Made by a program: the position numbers and the translations under genes
Notes under the pieces: model-generated
The model's database searches: none
The model's input: only the letters and a program-made list of their open reading frames with translations
Told to the model about the DNA's origin: nothing
Assembly: GCF_051622035.1 (NCBI RefSeq)
Contig: NC_135362.1
Location: 24,327,001-24,391,000 of the forward strand
Direction of reading: 5' to 3'
Source: Arctopsyche grandis
Taxonomy: Eukaryota; Arthropoda; Insecta; Trichoptera; Hydropsychidae
Length of the DNA: 64,000 bases
Part shown: positions 10,578 to 24,790 of the stretch, in pieces
Numbering within the stretch: position 1 is the first letter of the stretch
How the letters are laid out: every line of letters starts with the position of its first letter

Positions 10578-11097
10578 TAAATAAATAAGTTTTGGCTGCT
10601 AAGATATTATGATGTATTTCCGTATCCAGTCCCACACATGTGACATCAAAAAAGTCAAATCGAAACAGATAGTGGACCATGAGGAGAGTGGGAATGGACA
10701 GGAGTGGGGTTGCGATGCACTATCATCCAACTGTCAAAAATTATAATTTCACTAATAGGGGCCAGTGAAAATGTAATTGGATATGATTTCACTGAACTAT
10801 TATACTAAGATGAAAATGTAACTGGTTATGATTTCACTGTGATATATATAACAATATTTAAATATATTACATGTAGAACATGTTCGTTACACGTTACACG
10901 TTCACATGTAGAACGATGTGAACATTTCGTTTTAAAGTTTTGTTGATAGTATTACATATATAATTAAATGTTATTACATATAAGTAATGAAATTTTCATT
11001 AATCTTCAAGTTCAAATTTGCAAGTTCTTCGTATTCAAGCAAATATATTATATTACATTTTAATTCATATTAATATTCAGATTATGTATATATAATA

Positions 11098-11469
11098 CTA
11101 GTGAATAGCCCGATGAAACATCATCGCATGGGTATAAAATTATTATATACTCGTATAAAACTAAAAAAAAAAATCCGGAACCGGAACCGTTATTTTCGTA
11201 GACTCTCATAGATAGTTTTCAATTCTTTATTTGTAATAATTTACAATTCTTAAAAATACGCAGACTCCCATAGAGAGTTTTCAATTATTTATTTAAAGAC
11301 CTATTTTTTTCTATTATTATTAGCTATCGCCCCGAGCGATACTGCAAATCGAAATCGATTCACTCGATCCATGACACCCGACTACTTCCGACTTCTTCCG
11401 ACAACTACCGAAGATATGACTCCGTTTTGATTGGTTGTCCATACGTTCTGTACGATTATTGAATATTAA
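11098..11469 (-). mobile_element. Helitron-like fragment, 3' end on minus strand
   Basis: CTAG at 11098-11101 closes a minus-strand 3' end preceded by a hairpin whose arms are CGATGA and TCATCG (loop TGTT). The same end type occurs at 26334 and 43826. The interior holds a repeated pair of CAGACTC(C)CATAGAGAG-like blocks (about 11200 and 11265). The 5' end was not located. Confidence 0.55.
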
Positions 11470-12015
11470 CGTTATTTAGAGCAGCCTTTATATCCGTATC
11501 ATGGTGTACTGGTCAGTGTATATTGATCTGGGCGCGATGGGGGTAGGTTCGAGTCGGCGTCCTGGAATTGATTTTATTTTTTCAAATATCGCTAAAATAT
11601 AAATTAATTTCAATTTCAATAATTTCAATTAAAAATATATATTTAATTGTTTTATATGAAAAGAAAAAAAAATGGTTCAAAACTTCGCTAAATGAAATTA
11701 TTAAAATTACGTATTTTTATATGGCGAGAAGGAATATTTCAATTAATGTTTAAAAAAAAAAGGCGAAATGAAAAATTGGATTTGGCACGATGTCCGAGAC
11801 CATTAGCTCATTTAGACCCATATTCAGGCTATTTGGGGTGATCGGTTCGAGTCGCGACAAAGTCGTCTCGTCGAAAAATGAATTAATCGATTTTTATCGA
11901 TTCGTTCATTATGTTCGGCGAGAGTTAGGACACACACACACACCCACACACACACACACACACACCCACACACACACCCACACACAGATTACCGTCGTTT
12001 ATATATATGATATAG
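11470..12015 (+). repeat. Composite SINE with two tRNA-like units, copy 2
   Basis: Inverted partner of 741-1245. Order: tRNA-like head (GGTGTACTGGTCAGTGTAT, then GGTTCGAGTCG), AT-rich linker, second tRNA-like unit (CGAGACCATTAGCTCATTT, then GGTTCGAGTCGCGAC), a TCGTCTCGTCG block, and a CA run at 11931-11987. The two copies are about 10.3 kb apart and have clearly diverged, for example in the first anticodon-like region. Confidence 0.65.
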
Positions 12016-12838
12016 ACTAAAAATTTCAACAGTATACTTCAATTTCATCATTGAACGAATTCAATCAACTCAACGCTCGAAAATATAATAATTTCAGATT
12101 AAAAGTCACACTGCCAATCAAAACAATATAGAATTAAGAGCTTTTCCGCAAAATCAATTTGTTTTCGCGAAAATTTACCGAAGTCGATTTTTCCCACGGC
12201 TAGCGAACGGCCACGTTCAAAACAATGGGATTAAATTTCATTGTATATTATTATTAAAAGTGGCGATCGTTTAAACCGGCAATTCTCAAACTGCCCGAGG
12301 TTCAACCATGACACGGAGCTCTTGCTCGGTAAACGAGTAAAATATGATGAATTTTTTAGACTTTTATTGCGAGATTAGTGTTGAGAGTGGACCCGAAGCT
12401 CGAACTGACGAACCCCCTATCCTTTTACGACCTTATAAAATAAATGAACAATAAAATTCAACAGGGTCGTATATATTCGAAGAGTCATATATATTTATGT
12501 TTATTTCTATATCGACCATAGACCAATTTAATGTATGTACATAGATAATCGAATCATAAAAAACTTAAACTACTTCAATATTTTCAATGAACCAAAAGTT
12601 GAAAATAAATCTATTCATCATTAATACAACTGGAACATAAACAAGTTTAATTACAAAATATGTGGATGCATTTTATATTTACAAGGTTTTTATTTGTTTT
12701 TCACTATTTTCACTAGTTTTGACAGATTTAATCTTCAACATGTAGTATTACAAAAACGTAAATGGGATGACTTAAAAATGACTGTGATAAAAGGTGATAA
12801 AATATAGTGTGATAAAAGGTTTGTAAAATATCGCAGTA
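12016..12838. other. AT-rich spacer
   Basis: No gene is recognised. The part at 12280-12420 has hAT-subterminal-like wording (AATTCTCAAACTGCCCGAGG), but no defined ends. Confidence 0.35.
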
Positions 12839-13248
12839 TCTATATGTATACATATATAAAATTGAATGTCTGCCTGTGTGTCTCGTATAGGCTCCTAAAC
12901 CACTGAACCGATTACGATGGAACTTTCAGAATTTGTTGTATGCATATCCGGGAAGATTACTGTAAAAAAAACTCCCGAAAAACGGGAAAAACGGGAATGA
13001 GTGTCAGTGAAACGCAATAATTTCAAATGTGTTCGCAGCCTATGTTTTTCCGACAAATGGTAACGGGAACGGGAACGGGAACGGGAACGGGAACGAAAAC
13101 GGAAACGGGAACGGGAACGGGAACGGGAACGGGAACGGGAACGGGAACGGGAACGGGAACGGGAACGGGAACGGGAACGGGAACGGGAACGGGAACGGGA
13201 ATGGGAATGCGTTATTGTGGCATTGCAACGCATGCCAGGTTCAGCTAG
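12839..13248 (+). mobile_element. Complete non-autonomous Helitron
   Basis: Starts 5'-TC (12839-12840) after an A, followed by a typical Helitron 5' segment (AAAATTGAATGTCTGCCTGT, and CCACTGAACCGATTACGATG nearby). It ends with CTAG (13245-13248) followed by T, so it sits between A and T as Helitrons do. Eleven bases of a 3' subterminal hairpin context are visible: TGGCAT, loop TGCAACGC, ATGCCA at 13218-13237, seven bases before CTAG. It encodes no Rep/helicase. The interior is largely a GGGAAC array. Confidence 0.9.
13062..13206. repeat. (GGGAAC)n hexanucleotide array
   Basis: About 24 copies of a hexanucleotide inside the Helitron, with one AACGAAAACGGAAAC interruption near 13091-13108. All long open frames over it (Gly-Thr, Asn-Gly, Arg-Ser or Phe-Pro repeats) are artefacts of the array. 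Confidence 0.95.
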
Positions 13249-13384
13249 TAAATATATAAAATCAAGCCAGAAAGACGAAATCAGTCCGAGCTGTCAGAGT
13301 GACGCGTCTAAAATTTGGCCGTAACACGTACATATGTACATAGTATATCAAAATTATAATATACATTTTAACATTCATTATATA

Positions 13385-13700
13385 ACCTACGAGTTGTTTT
13401 ACCCGGCTTCGCTCGGTATTTATAATATATACAACTTAAACATGGCGAATCTAATTGTAAATATTCATTTTTTTTTTATTAAATTTATTTGAATCGAAAC
13501 TTTCCCAACACATACTTACGTAAAAAGTCTCGAAATTATATATTAGATTAGTAAAGTAAAAATATATATGAGAGATAATAAGAGCCCATAATGAAAATTG
13601 TATTAGTGTGAAAAAGATACAGTTATTTGCGTTTAAAATCTGACAAAACGAGTGGGTGGCGGAAAAACAAACATTAAACAAACAAGCCTACTGACCACTA
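13385..13700 (-). mobile_element. Degenerate Helitron-like fragment
   Basis: Carries the Helitron 3' hairpin sequence ACCCGGCTTCGCTCGG (plus-strand reading) but has lost the CTAG end. The interior matches 19850-20000 (GAGATAATGAGAGCC, CAAAACGAGTGG). Confidence 0.55.
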
Positions 13701-13719
13701 TTTTTACTTTATTTTATTA

Positions 13720-14318
13720 CTAGCTGTATTACCCGGCTTCGCTCGGTATTTGTAATATAAACCGCTTAAACATGACTAATCGAATAGTAAAAATTTTATT
13801 AAATTTATTTGAATAGTTTTATTTTATATAAATTTATTTGAATACTCATTTGTTTTTTTAATTAAATTTACTGTCACGAACAAACAAACATATATAGTAA
13901 GTCTCTTTCGAAATTATATTTACATTATACCAGAAATTATACCAGAATCCGGAGCCTGCACCCCCGCGGCTTTGCTCCGAAGGCGACTTCGCCCTCGGCG
14001 CCTTGGCCCCCGGAGACTTCGAATCCTTTGAAAAAAATCGAATCGGCGCCTATGAATCGAAAAAAAACTACGAACCAACGAACAAAGGCTACATACATAC
14101 ATATATAAATATATGCAAAGTCTCTTTCCAAATTATATATTAGAGTACTAGTGTTTATTACGTTTATTTTTCACCATCGAACTATCACAATCGATTTAAA
14201 TTTTCATCGTTTCAAAACGATCGGAACAAACCACGAACAAACCGCGCAAAAGTTTCAAAACGATCGGAAGAATGTAGGAAATATTGTCAGACTAATGAGC
14301 GAAGTGAAATATAGAAGA
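13720..14318 (-). mobile_element. Helitron, minus strand
   Basis: On the minus strand the 3' end reads CCGAGCGAAGCCGGG then TAATACAGCTAG|T: a stem-loop with a GAA loop and one mismatch, then the terminal CTAG at 13723-13720. The 5' end lies near 14314-14318 (TCTTCTATATTTCACTTCGC on the minus strand). The region 13960-14010 is unusually rich in GGCGCC-like blocks. No protein is encoded. Confidence 0.7.
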
Positions 14319-15396
14319 GTTTTGTAAAAATGATACCTTGCGTGTTATCGGAGACAGAATTTCTAATTTGAAAATAGATGAGTAAGTATAAAATTTTAAA
14401 ATAAATAAATAATAAAATTTAACATGCCCTAAGTCTGTATTATTAAGAGAAGCTCTTCCAATTTTTTTGATTGATTAAACAATTGATTAAACTTGAGAAA
14501 CAAATTATAAAAATATTGAAATTATAATAATTTTTTCATCAAATTTGTTCCTGTAATATTATATTATATTTGGAAACGAAAATTTAATAAAACTTTGCGA
14601 CCTTCCTTTTTCGGTAATTTATTCCAATTCCATTACAATTTTTTTCCCACTTAAAGCATTTTCGACTAGCAATCGTCGAATTTGGGTTTTTTTTTTTAAT
14701 TTTATCTCTCCTCTGCGAATATTGAGTGTAACTAAATATTTGCCAATGTTGAATAATCGGCTGAAAGTTATCACGTACATGCAGTCGGCTTTTTCTTTTA
14801 TATGTATGTATGTAAATATATATTTTTAATAAGAGTGTCGTCGTATCTTCTTATACTTGGGGATGTCTTTGAATCGATATTATTAGATTAGCGAGTTTTC
14901 CGTTTGGCTGAATAAATTTTCCTCGATAAAATATTACACAATGTAACGCAATAAAAATATAATTTAACGAGACGTTTTATACAATGGTGTTAAATTTGAA
15001 TAAAAAATTTGTATGAATATATAAAGGTTGATATATAATTTATAGCTTTAATTGCATGATTCATCTTTCTTCTATACAAGGTGTGATAAAGATTAATTTA
15101 AAAATTATAAAAACTGAAAGTTTTAAAATACAATAAAGCCTTGTTGAGTGGAAATATTCTATGGCTTCAAACTAGGCAAGAAACTTTCACATTTTTTGCA
15201 CTTCTCAACTGCTGTAGAATATAAAAGCCGAAATATGTATACCAATGCAAACATTTCCTGTTAGTTTCTTATAACAGGATATCTTTTTCAAGACATCGAA
15301 TTCGAAATTCAGGTAGCCTGAGTTTTTTTTTATTGTAATTTGTGATTTTAATAAAAGTCAAGACAAGACAAGCAGTAATTTACAGTATAGATCGAT
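14319..15396. other. AT-rich spacer, no gene seen
   Basis: No exon, RNA gene or recognised repeat found. Confidence 0.4.
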
Positions 15397-15770
15397 GGTT
15401 GCGTTAATGCTTACCACCGAGAGGTTCCTGGGTGTTTTAACCCTGGGTCAACCCTAGGTTAACCTCAAATGAAAAATTATTTTATTTTGAAGTATTTCTG
15501 CAGCACTGCTAGCCAGACTAGGATATTTGGGACTATCAAAATCAGTCTTTTCCCATCAGAGTTTGTTCTTCATCTTATTTCATTGTTGAAACGGTTCCTC
15601 ATCGAATTGGCAAAATCATCCTACCCACTATGTTACCACTATTTAAATATGATTTCAAATATATAATCCATTAATTTATATATTTACAAATTTCATACCA
15701 TAGAAGTCACTCAGGGGCAATATGTAATGGCATCATTGGAAATAAATGCAATAATGAGAACCTATAAAGT
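15397..15770 (+). mobile_element. tRNA-derived SINE
   Basis: Head with GATGGTTGCGTTAATGCTTA (A-box like) and a decayed B box. Core with GGATATTTGGGACT, CATCAGAGTTTG, GAAACGGTTCCTCATC and CATCCTACCCACTATG. The 3' region contains CACTCAGGGGCAATATG. It matches 27240-27620, 36980-37355 and 47360-47590. Confidence 0.75.
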
Positions 15771-16875
15771 GAATTATAGACATTTAAACAATTAAAATTT
15801 GATATGGCCAGATCACGGCGAACAGGTTAGAAGACATGTGACAATAGCTTGCTTGATGAATAAACGTCAAGCAACCCCAAAAATCGGAAACTTGAAACGC
15901 GTTGTATACGATATTTTATCTCCAACGTAATGGCAGACGATAAATTAACGTATATTGATAACCAAAATGAGCAATATGGCAAAATATGAAAGCGATCGGA
16001 TAAGAGATAAGAGATATAAAAAATGACGTCTTAATGTGAAACGTAAAGGAGGTTTGTAATAAAAAATGAATACTTTTAATTAATCGTCAAATTAATTTTC
16101 AACTTATAAACAATTTAGAAATGTTTTTACTGTAAAAGTATTATAAAATAATATCATTTTCGATTTATATAAATTTAAATCACATCCATGGTTAATACAT
16201 ATGTTTTACATATACATAATATTTATTATATGTACGTATATTATATATGCGCAAATTACATTGAATCATGACAAACCAGATCTGATTTAATTTTTATTAA
16301 ATATCATTAAGAAAATTCGCTCAGATAAATCCAAATCATTGGTTATGTTGCGAGTTCGTGGTGCCTTTTAATTACGAACATTATTTGGCCTCTAATGCGT
16401 CCCAAGTCAAACATTAACAATTAGCAAAAACATTGATCCAATAGCAAACCTTGTTCATTTGCTTAAATTCCATACAAAGGTGAGTTTCTATTGCATAATT
16501 TGAACACGAAAATCACCTTCCACGTACATATGTATGTATGTATCTCTCTACCACAAATACATATGTATGTACATACATAATATATTATTTCGTTTGAAAC
16601 TCTCCAATTCTGTTACATACATTGAGTTGATAAAACAACAATAAATCATGAAACGCCGAATTCCTTATTTTCATATGTAAAAGATAACCACATTTGAAAT
16701 GATTTCGCATATTAATAACAATCGAGTTTGGCAAAAGCTTTAAGAAATTTATATTGGGAAATTTGATTCAAAATTGCGTTGCGACTGAATTGAGCTCTCA
16801 TATTGAATTTGAATATGTATGTATGTACATTCGAAATTGTGAATTTAAATATTGATTTATGTGTATTTTTTATAC
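15771..16875. other. AT-rich spacer, no gene seen
   Basis: Nothing recognised beyond short ATGTATGTACATAC palindromic runs near 16530-16580. Confidence 0.4.
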
Positions 16876-16935
16876 CAGTCATAGCCGTAGCCAGGGAGGG
16901 GGCTATGAGGGCACTGCCCCCCTTTAAATTAAAAA
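16876..16935 (+). mobile_element. hAT-type terminus, single end
   Basis: CAGTCATAGCCGTAGCCAGG followed by G-rich and C-rich blocks (GAGGGGGC, CACTGCCCCCC) resembles the hAT end CAGTGGCGTAGCCAGG. No right end or 8-bp duplication was identified. Confidence 0.45.
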
Positions 16936-17289
16936 ATAATAAACTATAACTATGAGAATTATGTCAAGATATATCACGCGATCGTGAATGAATTATTTGC
17001 GCCTCGAATTTAGCAACGGTATTTTATTGAATAAATATAAAAAAACCGTATTAAGGCGCTGTAGATGTAATTTTGTTTTAATAGTAAAAAATAGCAAAAT
17101 TAATTTGATAATTTGGTCCAAAAATGTCACAAATATAACGAAAAATCGATTATTCTTTCAACTTGATATTATAGTCGTATGAATGCCTTGAATAAATATT
17201 TATTTAAATGTACCGAAGTATATGTATGTATGTCTATAATATTATAAACACGCCCTAATTTCCCGAAAATTCTTAGGCTTCCAAAAACT

Positions 17290-17780
17290 TTCATTTTTAC
17301 TTTATCTATGTATGTTTGCACGTACTAGTAACAATAGATGAAGTTTTGTGATCATGCAAAAATTCGATCTCCAGATTTTGACTGATTCTAAATCAGAATC
17401 GATCACCGATATGTGTGTCTGTGTTTATTTTGGTGATTTTTTGGACACCGTAAGTCCTATCGAACTGAAACTTAGTATCGGTTATTGAAATGCTAATTGA
17501 TACGATGTAATTTTTTTTTAAATTTTTAAGTTGACCAGAAATGGCACCTACGCTTATATGTACATATGTAGGTGTCCTCTTTTTTTAAGCTTATGGATTT
17601 AATTATCTTCCAATCCGCTCAACAGATCAGAATTTTTTTCATGTAATGGAAATTATAAATTTTATATCTTAGTATTTTATTTAATATTTTTACCTCAACC
17701 GGAAGTAGTACTTTTACTCTAGACAATCGAGGTTTTTTTTTATGTTTTTCTCAAAAATCTTTCGGTGTATTAAACTGAAA
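17290..17780 (+). repeat. E/F mosaic repeat, long F copy
   Basis: Contains AAGTTTTGTGATCATGCAAA, AGTCCTATCGAACTGAAACT, TAAGTTGACCAGAAATGGCA, the TGTCCTCTTTTTTT block, then a 3' part with CAACCGGAAGTAGTACTTTT. It is collinear with 45185-45640. Confidence 0.75.
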
Positions 17781-17834
17781 TTACATATCTAAATTATATA
17801 CAAAATAGATAAATCAAGTCATAGGTTGGGCACA

Positions 17835-19840
<2,006 letters not shown>

Positions 19841-19849
19841 TCATTATAT

Positions 19850-20240
19850 AGGTATAGCTTATTAGTGAAGGAAAAAAATATATGTGAGATAATGAGAGCC
19901 TATAATGCAAATTTTGTAATATATAGTGTGAAAATGATAATGTTATAGGCGTTTAAACAATTAAAATCTGACAAAACGAGTGGGGAGCGGAAAATTAAGC
20001 AAACAAGGCTACTGTCTATTGGGAGTGGGTGAACTGTCATCATCTCCAAAATTTTTGTATTCTTAAACATATTTATTACAATTATGTTTCACCATCCACT
20101 CAGCGGACCCCATTGAAATCTCTATCGGCGGCCAAAACCTCGTATAATGACAAAATTTCAAAGCGATCAGAAGAGTGTAGGAAGTTTGTCAGACCAATTG
20201 ATGAAGTGAAACTAAGTCAAACCTTGTAAGTAACAAATTT
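19850..20240. mobile_element. Helitron-like internal fragment
   Basis: Matches the interior of 13385-14318 (GAGATAATGAGAGCC, CTGACAAAACGAGTGG, TCAAAGCGATCAGAAGA, GTCAGACCAATTGATGAAG). Termini are not recognisable. Confidence 0.55.
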
Positions 20241-20595
20241 TCGTGGAATGTTTCTATCGCGAATATCGAGGTACGGGTGTATAGAACATTTTGTTTCATT
20301 TAACTGTCAATTACACATAAATTTCTTTGGCTTTTACTTTCTGCCCATTGAATTTTCAACTGCTGTTCTTGAAAAGGAATTAATACGTGACTTGAAATCA
20401 AAACTTTTTACATTGTATGGCAAAAAAAAAATGAAACAATATTTCGAAAAGTTTCAAATGTGCTCGATAAAATATGAAAACAGGAAAAAAGCTGCAGTAA
20501 TAAATTAACTTTTGTTTTAATACTTTATTTAGTTCTTTAAGGGCGTGATATTTACCTACGTATATTTATAGTGTACTAATGGTTTTACCCGTCAT

Positions 20596-21302
20596 GCCCG
20601 TTGTTGCTGGAGCAGTTCGGACTTTATGTCCCTTATAACTATGTGCGTGGTAGACATCATCATTTGATGGCTGCACCTCCTGCCCGAACAGTTCTTTTTC
20701 GAATGGCCCTATTCCAAGAGCTATTCGACTTGATGTCGAGACTGAATGTGATATTTTCCACCTTAGTGAGCGTAAACTGTCGAATATTACTCTAACCCAT
20801 TTATCTGGTAGTCTGCGCTCATCATTGTTTTCATGATTGATTGTGATTTATGAATGGAATTTTGATTAACTCTCTTCCATTTGGGCCTCACAGGGATGTT
20901 TTGTATTTGCAGTTACTTCTTGTTTATTGGAACTGGCTGTAGGTGCAAGGCATTTCTTTTGTTATATTTTATATTTTTACGTATCTGCTATTATAATTGC
21001 TATTATTTTTTTATGATTATGTATAAATGTATTTTTGTCTGTGTATATATGTAAATATGTTTATATTTATTTTTCTTTCTCTTTTTTCTTTTATAAGACA
21101 TTCCCTTATTTGTTGTTTTTTTATAATGTGTAATTATTATTATTATTAGTTGTATGTGTATATACATATATGTTTTGTTTTTGTTATGTCTAATTTCTTT
21201 AGTTATTATTATGTTTCTTTTCTTTTCTGTTATATTTTTGACCATTATGGCGCATTAGGAATTCCTGTAATTCTACAATGGTCCAAACTTTAAATAAATA
21301 AA
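20596..21302 (+). mobile_element. Hairpin-LINE 3' fragment
   Basis: Decayed C-terminal non-LTR ORF: the block from 20615 reads FGLYVPYNYVRGRHHHLM, and the segment up to 20800 matches the element at 62640-63725. A long 3' UTR ends with a hairpin (ACCATTATGGCGCATTAGG ... CCTGTAATTCTACAATGGT) and an AAATAAATAAATAA tail. It is 5' truncated and frame-broken. Confidence 0.75.
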
Positions 21303-21429
21303 TAAACCGCTTAAACATAGCTGATCTAATAGTATACATTATATTTAATTTATTTGAATATTCATCTGTTTTTTTTTATTAAATTTAACGTCACGGATTA
21401 TACGAACCAAAACTTATTAAGCAGCAACG

Positions 21430-21462
21430 TACATCCATACAAAGTGTCTTTGTATGGATGTA
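21430..21462. repeat. Perfect 15-bp stem hairpin
   Basis: TACATCCATACAAAG, loop TGT, then the exact reverse complement. It follows a Helitron-like stretch (21306-21400, AACCGCTTAAACATAGCTGA). Confidence 0.85.
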
Positions 21463-21499
21463 TAATTATATATTAGATAATACATACATATACTAATAA

Positions 21500-22500
21500 T
21501 ATAACATACAATCTATATAAAATATAAGAGTACAAATTGAAGAAAATTCCATTATCATTTCCCGCCACCTTTAATTAATACACCGGCGGGAAACCGGAAA
21601 CGGTCGGAAAATCCGCATTAGTATCGACTTCGGACTTTTCAAAAGAGGAATCTTGTACACTTTTCAGACCGGCATGGCGGATGTGTACAACCTATATTTG
21701 AAAGCGGATACAGTCGATTCAAGCCCAGGACTAAGCTTTAATGGAGTCGCGAGGTGGCTTCCCACCTATTGAGGATCAGAGACACATACATACATATACA
21801 TATATACTAACACAAAATGGAAAAGCTTGCAAAAGGCGGAGGGATGATCCAGCCAGTCACAAAAAAAGGACAAAGCGTTAATTTAGTCGACGGAAAAAAG
21901 GCGTCAATATTAACGGATACCCCCCCTCGCCTTATTTAAGGATTAAGTGTTGTTGATTTTTCGATCCCGAAATTCGTGATTGGATTTGGTCGGGTGAGTG
22001 GGCTTTCGGTAACGTCGACATTATTGCTACATTCCGAGTGTCCTGGCAATGGGATTCCTGCAGTTCCTTTCGGCCTGTGTAATATAATTAAATCGAAAAA
22101 TTCGCCGTGGAAGTTTGAGTTTAATATCCTATTGGATTACGGTTAATTCGATATCGTCCCGGTACAAATTCCCGACGGGCCTTGTTCCAGCGAAATATCT
22201 TGTTTTATTCGGGCAGAGTTGCGCAAAAATTTTCGTTGACTCATTAAGTGTTAAATGAGACGTGGCCCGTCAAAATAAGCCATGGTTAAAATTTTATAAA
22301 TTTATTATAATGCTATGCGGACGAGTTCGAAATAACAAATGCTCGGCGTACTTACTTTTCTGATGAAAATATTATTCTTTCATTACGAACATAGTGTAAT
22401 AAATAAAATTATTTTTCGCACATTTAATTGGTGAGTCTAGTAATGATAATTTATATAACAGTACAAAGCATTAGCCAGAAAGCTATTATATAATATAGGT
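21500..22500. other. Non-repetitive island
   Basis: Balanced composition around 21540-21960 and 21950-22270 with no match to other repeats in the window. No long open frame is present. It is a candidate for conserved non-coding or ancient repeat sequence; nothing specific can be called. Confidence 0.3.
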
Positions 22501-22504
22501 ACAT

Positions 22505-22908
22505 ATTTAACCAGCAGCGTGGATTATTGGTTAGCATATTATGATTTCGAGCGGAATGGTCACGGTTCAATTCCCACTAGTAGCTTGGTTTGTCACTTCA
22601 GGTCGATCGTTTCCTTTCAAAGTTTGCCAATTTTATTGAAACGGTTCCTGTAAATTGGCATTTCTCTTGCAAATCTCACGTTATTCAGCGTCTTGAAGTT
22701 CACCAATTTCTATAATAAAATGCTGCAAAAATTTCTCCATGGATGTCACTATGGATGATGTTTGTGTGAATTCGCATTGTGTAAAAATGCTTGTATTAAT
22801 TGTATTATTGTATCGCATCTGTATTAGTACACTCGTCACTTTGGAGTGATCTGTAAAGGCGAGACATGTTCGATTGAAATAAAATAAAATAAAATAAAAA
22901 TAACGGAT
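22505..22908 (+). mobile_element. tRNA-derived SINE, near full length
   Basis: tRNA-like head (CCAGCAGCGTGGATTATTGG, GGTTAGCATATTATG, B-box-like GGTTCAATTCCC), core (GGTCGATCGTTTCCTTTCAA, GAAACGGTTCCTG), then a 3' hairpin region CTCGTCACTTTGGAGTG...CTGTAAAGGCGAG and an AAATAAAATAAAATAAAAT tail. It has the same layout as 1733-2258. Confidence 0.8.
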
Positions 22909-24590
22909 TATATGTATGTAGATTTTTTAAAATACAATAAAGAAATGTATATTTTTCAAATTATCAAACTCGTGTGCAGCGGGCGTAAATACACATGTAT
23001 GTATGTCCCAAAGGTTCGATGGAAATAAAAAAATAATATTAATATCAACAATATCACTTATCAATTTTAAAATTGGTGAAGTTATATATTATGTATGAAA
23101 GTTGCCATACCATAACGTTTTAAGTGCCATAAAATTAAGATTTAAAACAAATAAATAATGCATAAATTCATGCTTGCAACATTTTTTAATTAATCATAAT
23201 TCTTCAACGAGGTATTATAATCATTCAACAAGCAAACAATAAATCTTAGATATTAGAAAAAAATAAATAAAAGAACGAGGCGTTTTAAGTGCCCTCATTA
23301 GTGTTATAATTAAGTTCCAGAATAACTTTGTATGTAATGGTATTTCATAATTATAAATGAACAACTTATGTTACACTGATCATGGTAGATGAAGACATCA
23401 TCAGTTTTTTAGTTTCAATCATTTCTTTAGCAATATTCATTCAGTTAACGTTAAACTGACACTGCAACTAATAAGGCACCTACCATTTTATGACTTGCTA
23501 CTTCAAGTTCCTATCCCTAGGAGGTTGGCAATCAAAAAGTGGTAATTAAAAAAATTAAGTGTAAAAGTAAATGCCAACAAATACAAAACAAATCACGAAT
23601 ACAATGCATTTGAACGTATGTGGCACTTACAACGTATCCCTCATGTGGTATTTTTGAGGTCATAGATTTTAAATGCGCAATGTTTGACAGCGATTGCATT
23701 GGAAAGGAGATAGATATTTAATAAAGACGTTCAATTTTATATAAATAATATATGTATTATGTAAATTGGTTATAGTAAAAACACTAGATATTTTTACTAA
23801 ATATACGTATGAGTATCTCATTTAGTAGAAAAGGAATCGATTCATTACAAACAACAAAGATGTCCTTTAGGTGACCTTAAAGTTTATCCATTTAAACTTG
23901 AAACAACCTGTGTGTATGTAACATTGAACGATGTACATACATATATTGTACACGTAGATTTTGCTGATATCCACCATCCTTATTGGGAAACAAAATATGT
24001 ATACACAATAGAAAAATTCGATGTTTGGTCTTCATCCAAAACTCATTAAGCAGCGTTGAACTGTTTCGATGAAAGAAAAACAACAATAATCGCAATTCTT
24101 ATAATATAATGGAATATTGAGCGATGGCAATTCATCAGTAATTATTTCAATTTGTATTAATATATAAACCTATAAAAATAATAGTATTATTTGAACAAAC
24201 GAACTCGCAAAAATTCTCGGAACATAATCTTCAAGAGAATATTCTATGACCCGGAATTTTCTTTTGCAGAATATCAGACTGATTTTATATCATTCCGTTT
24301 CAATTCAACTTGAACTACGAAAATTGAAAAAGATCAAAACAAATTCGAAATAACTCTAAACGACATTGGATATTTTCAATTGATGTAAAATCATTTGGGT
24401 TTCTTCATAATATACGTTTATGTATTATTTATCAACCTTTGACGAATACATCAAAGGTTCAATCAATATATTTGGGGAATATGTACATTGATTTTCAGCA
24501 ATGAAAATGTTCCAGAAATATTTTTATAACCTTATTTATATTACAATTTTAAATCATAAGATAAAAAAAAAATAATTTAAGAGAAAACCA
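22909..24590. other. AT-rich spacer, no gene seen
   Basis: No exon or known repeat identified. Confidence 0.4.
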
Positions 24591-24594
24591 CTCT

Positions 24595-24790
24595 TTCCAG
24601 TTGACGAATTTTCATCAAAACTTCATCAACTCTAACCCAGAGATAGTCCATGTATGTACGTATACACGTACATACATATGTAGAATGTAAACATAAATTT
24701 TCAACTTGATATGTTTATTATATTTGTGCGGCAACATTTTTGACATTTCTAAGAGGAAAAATCTCCGCTTAAAATTTCTATTTAAATATT
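24595..24790 (+). repeat. E/F mosaic repeat, E fragment
   Basis: Shares CCAGTTGACGAATTTTCATC, ATAAATTTTCAACTTGATATG and CATTTTTGACATTTCTAAGA with 31750-31870. Confidence 0.6.

Noticed and set aside
12895..13259. Long open frames of Arg-Ser, Phe-Pro, Gly-Thr or Asn-Gly repeats on both strands
   Set aside because: They are translations of the GGGAAC array inside a Helitron, open in several frames at once.
22505..22600. Functional tRNA gene
   Set aside because: A/B-box-like motifs are present here and in other SINE heads, but no complete cloverleaf can be drawn, and each is followed by the SINE core.
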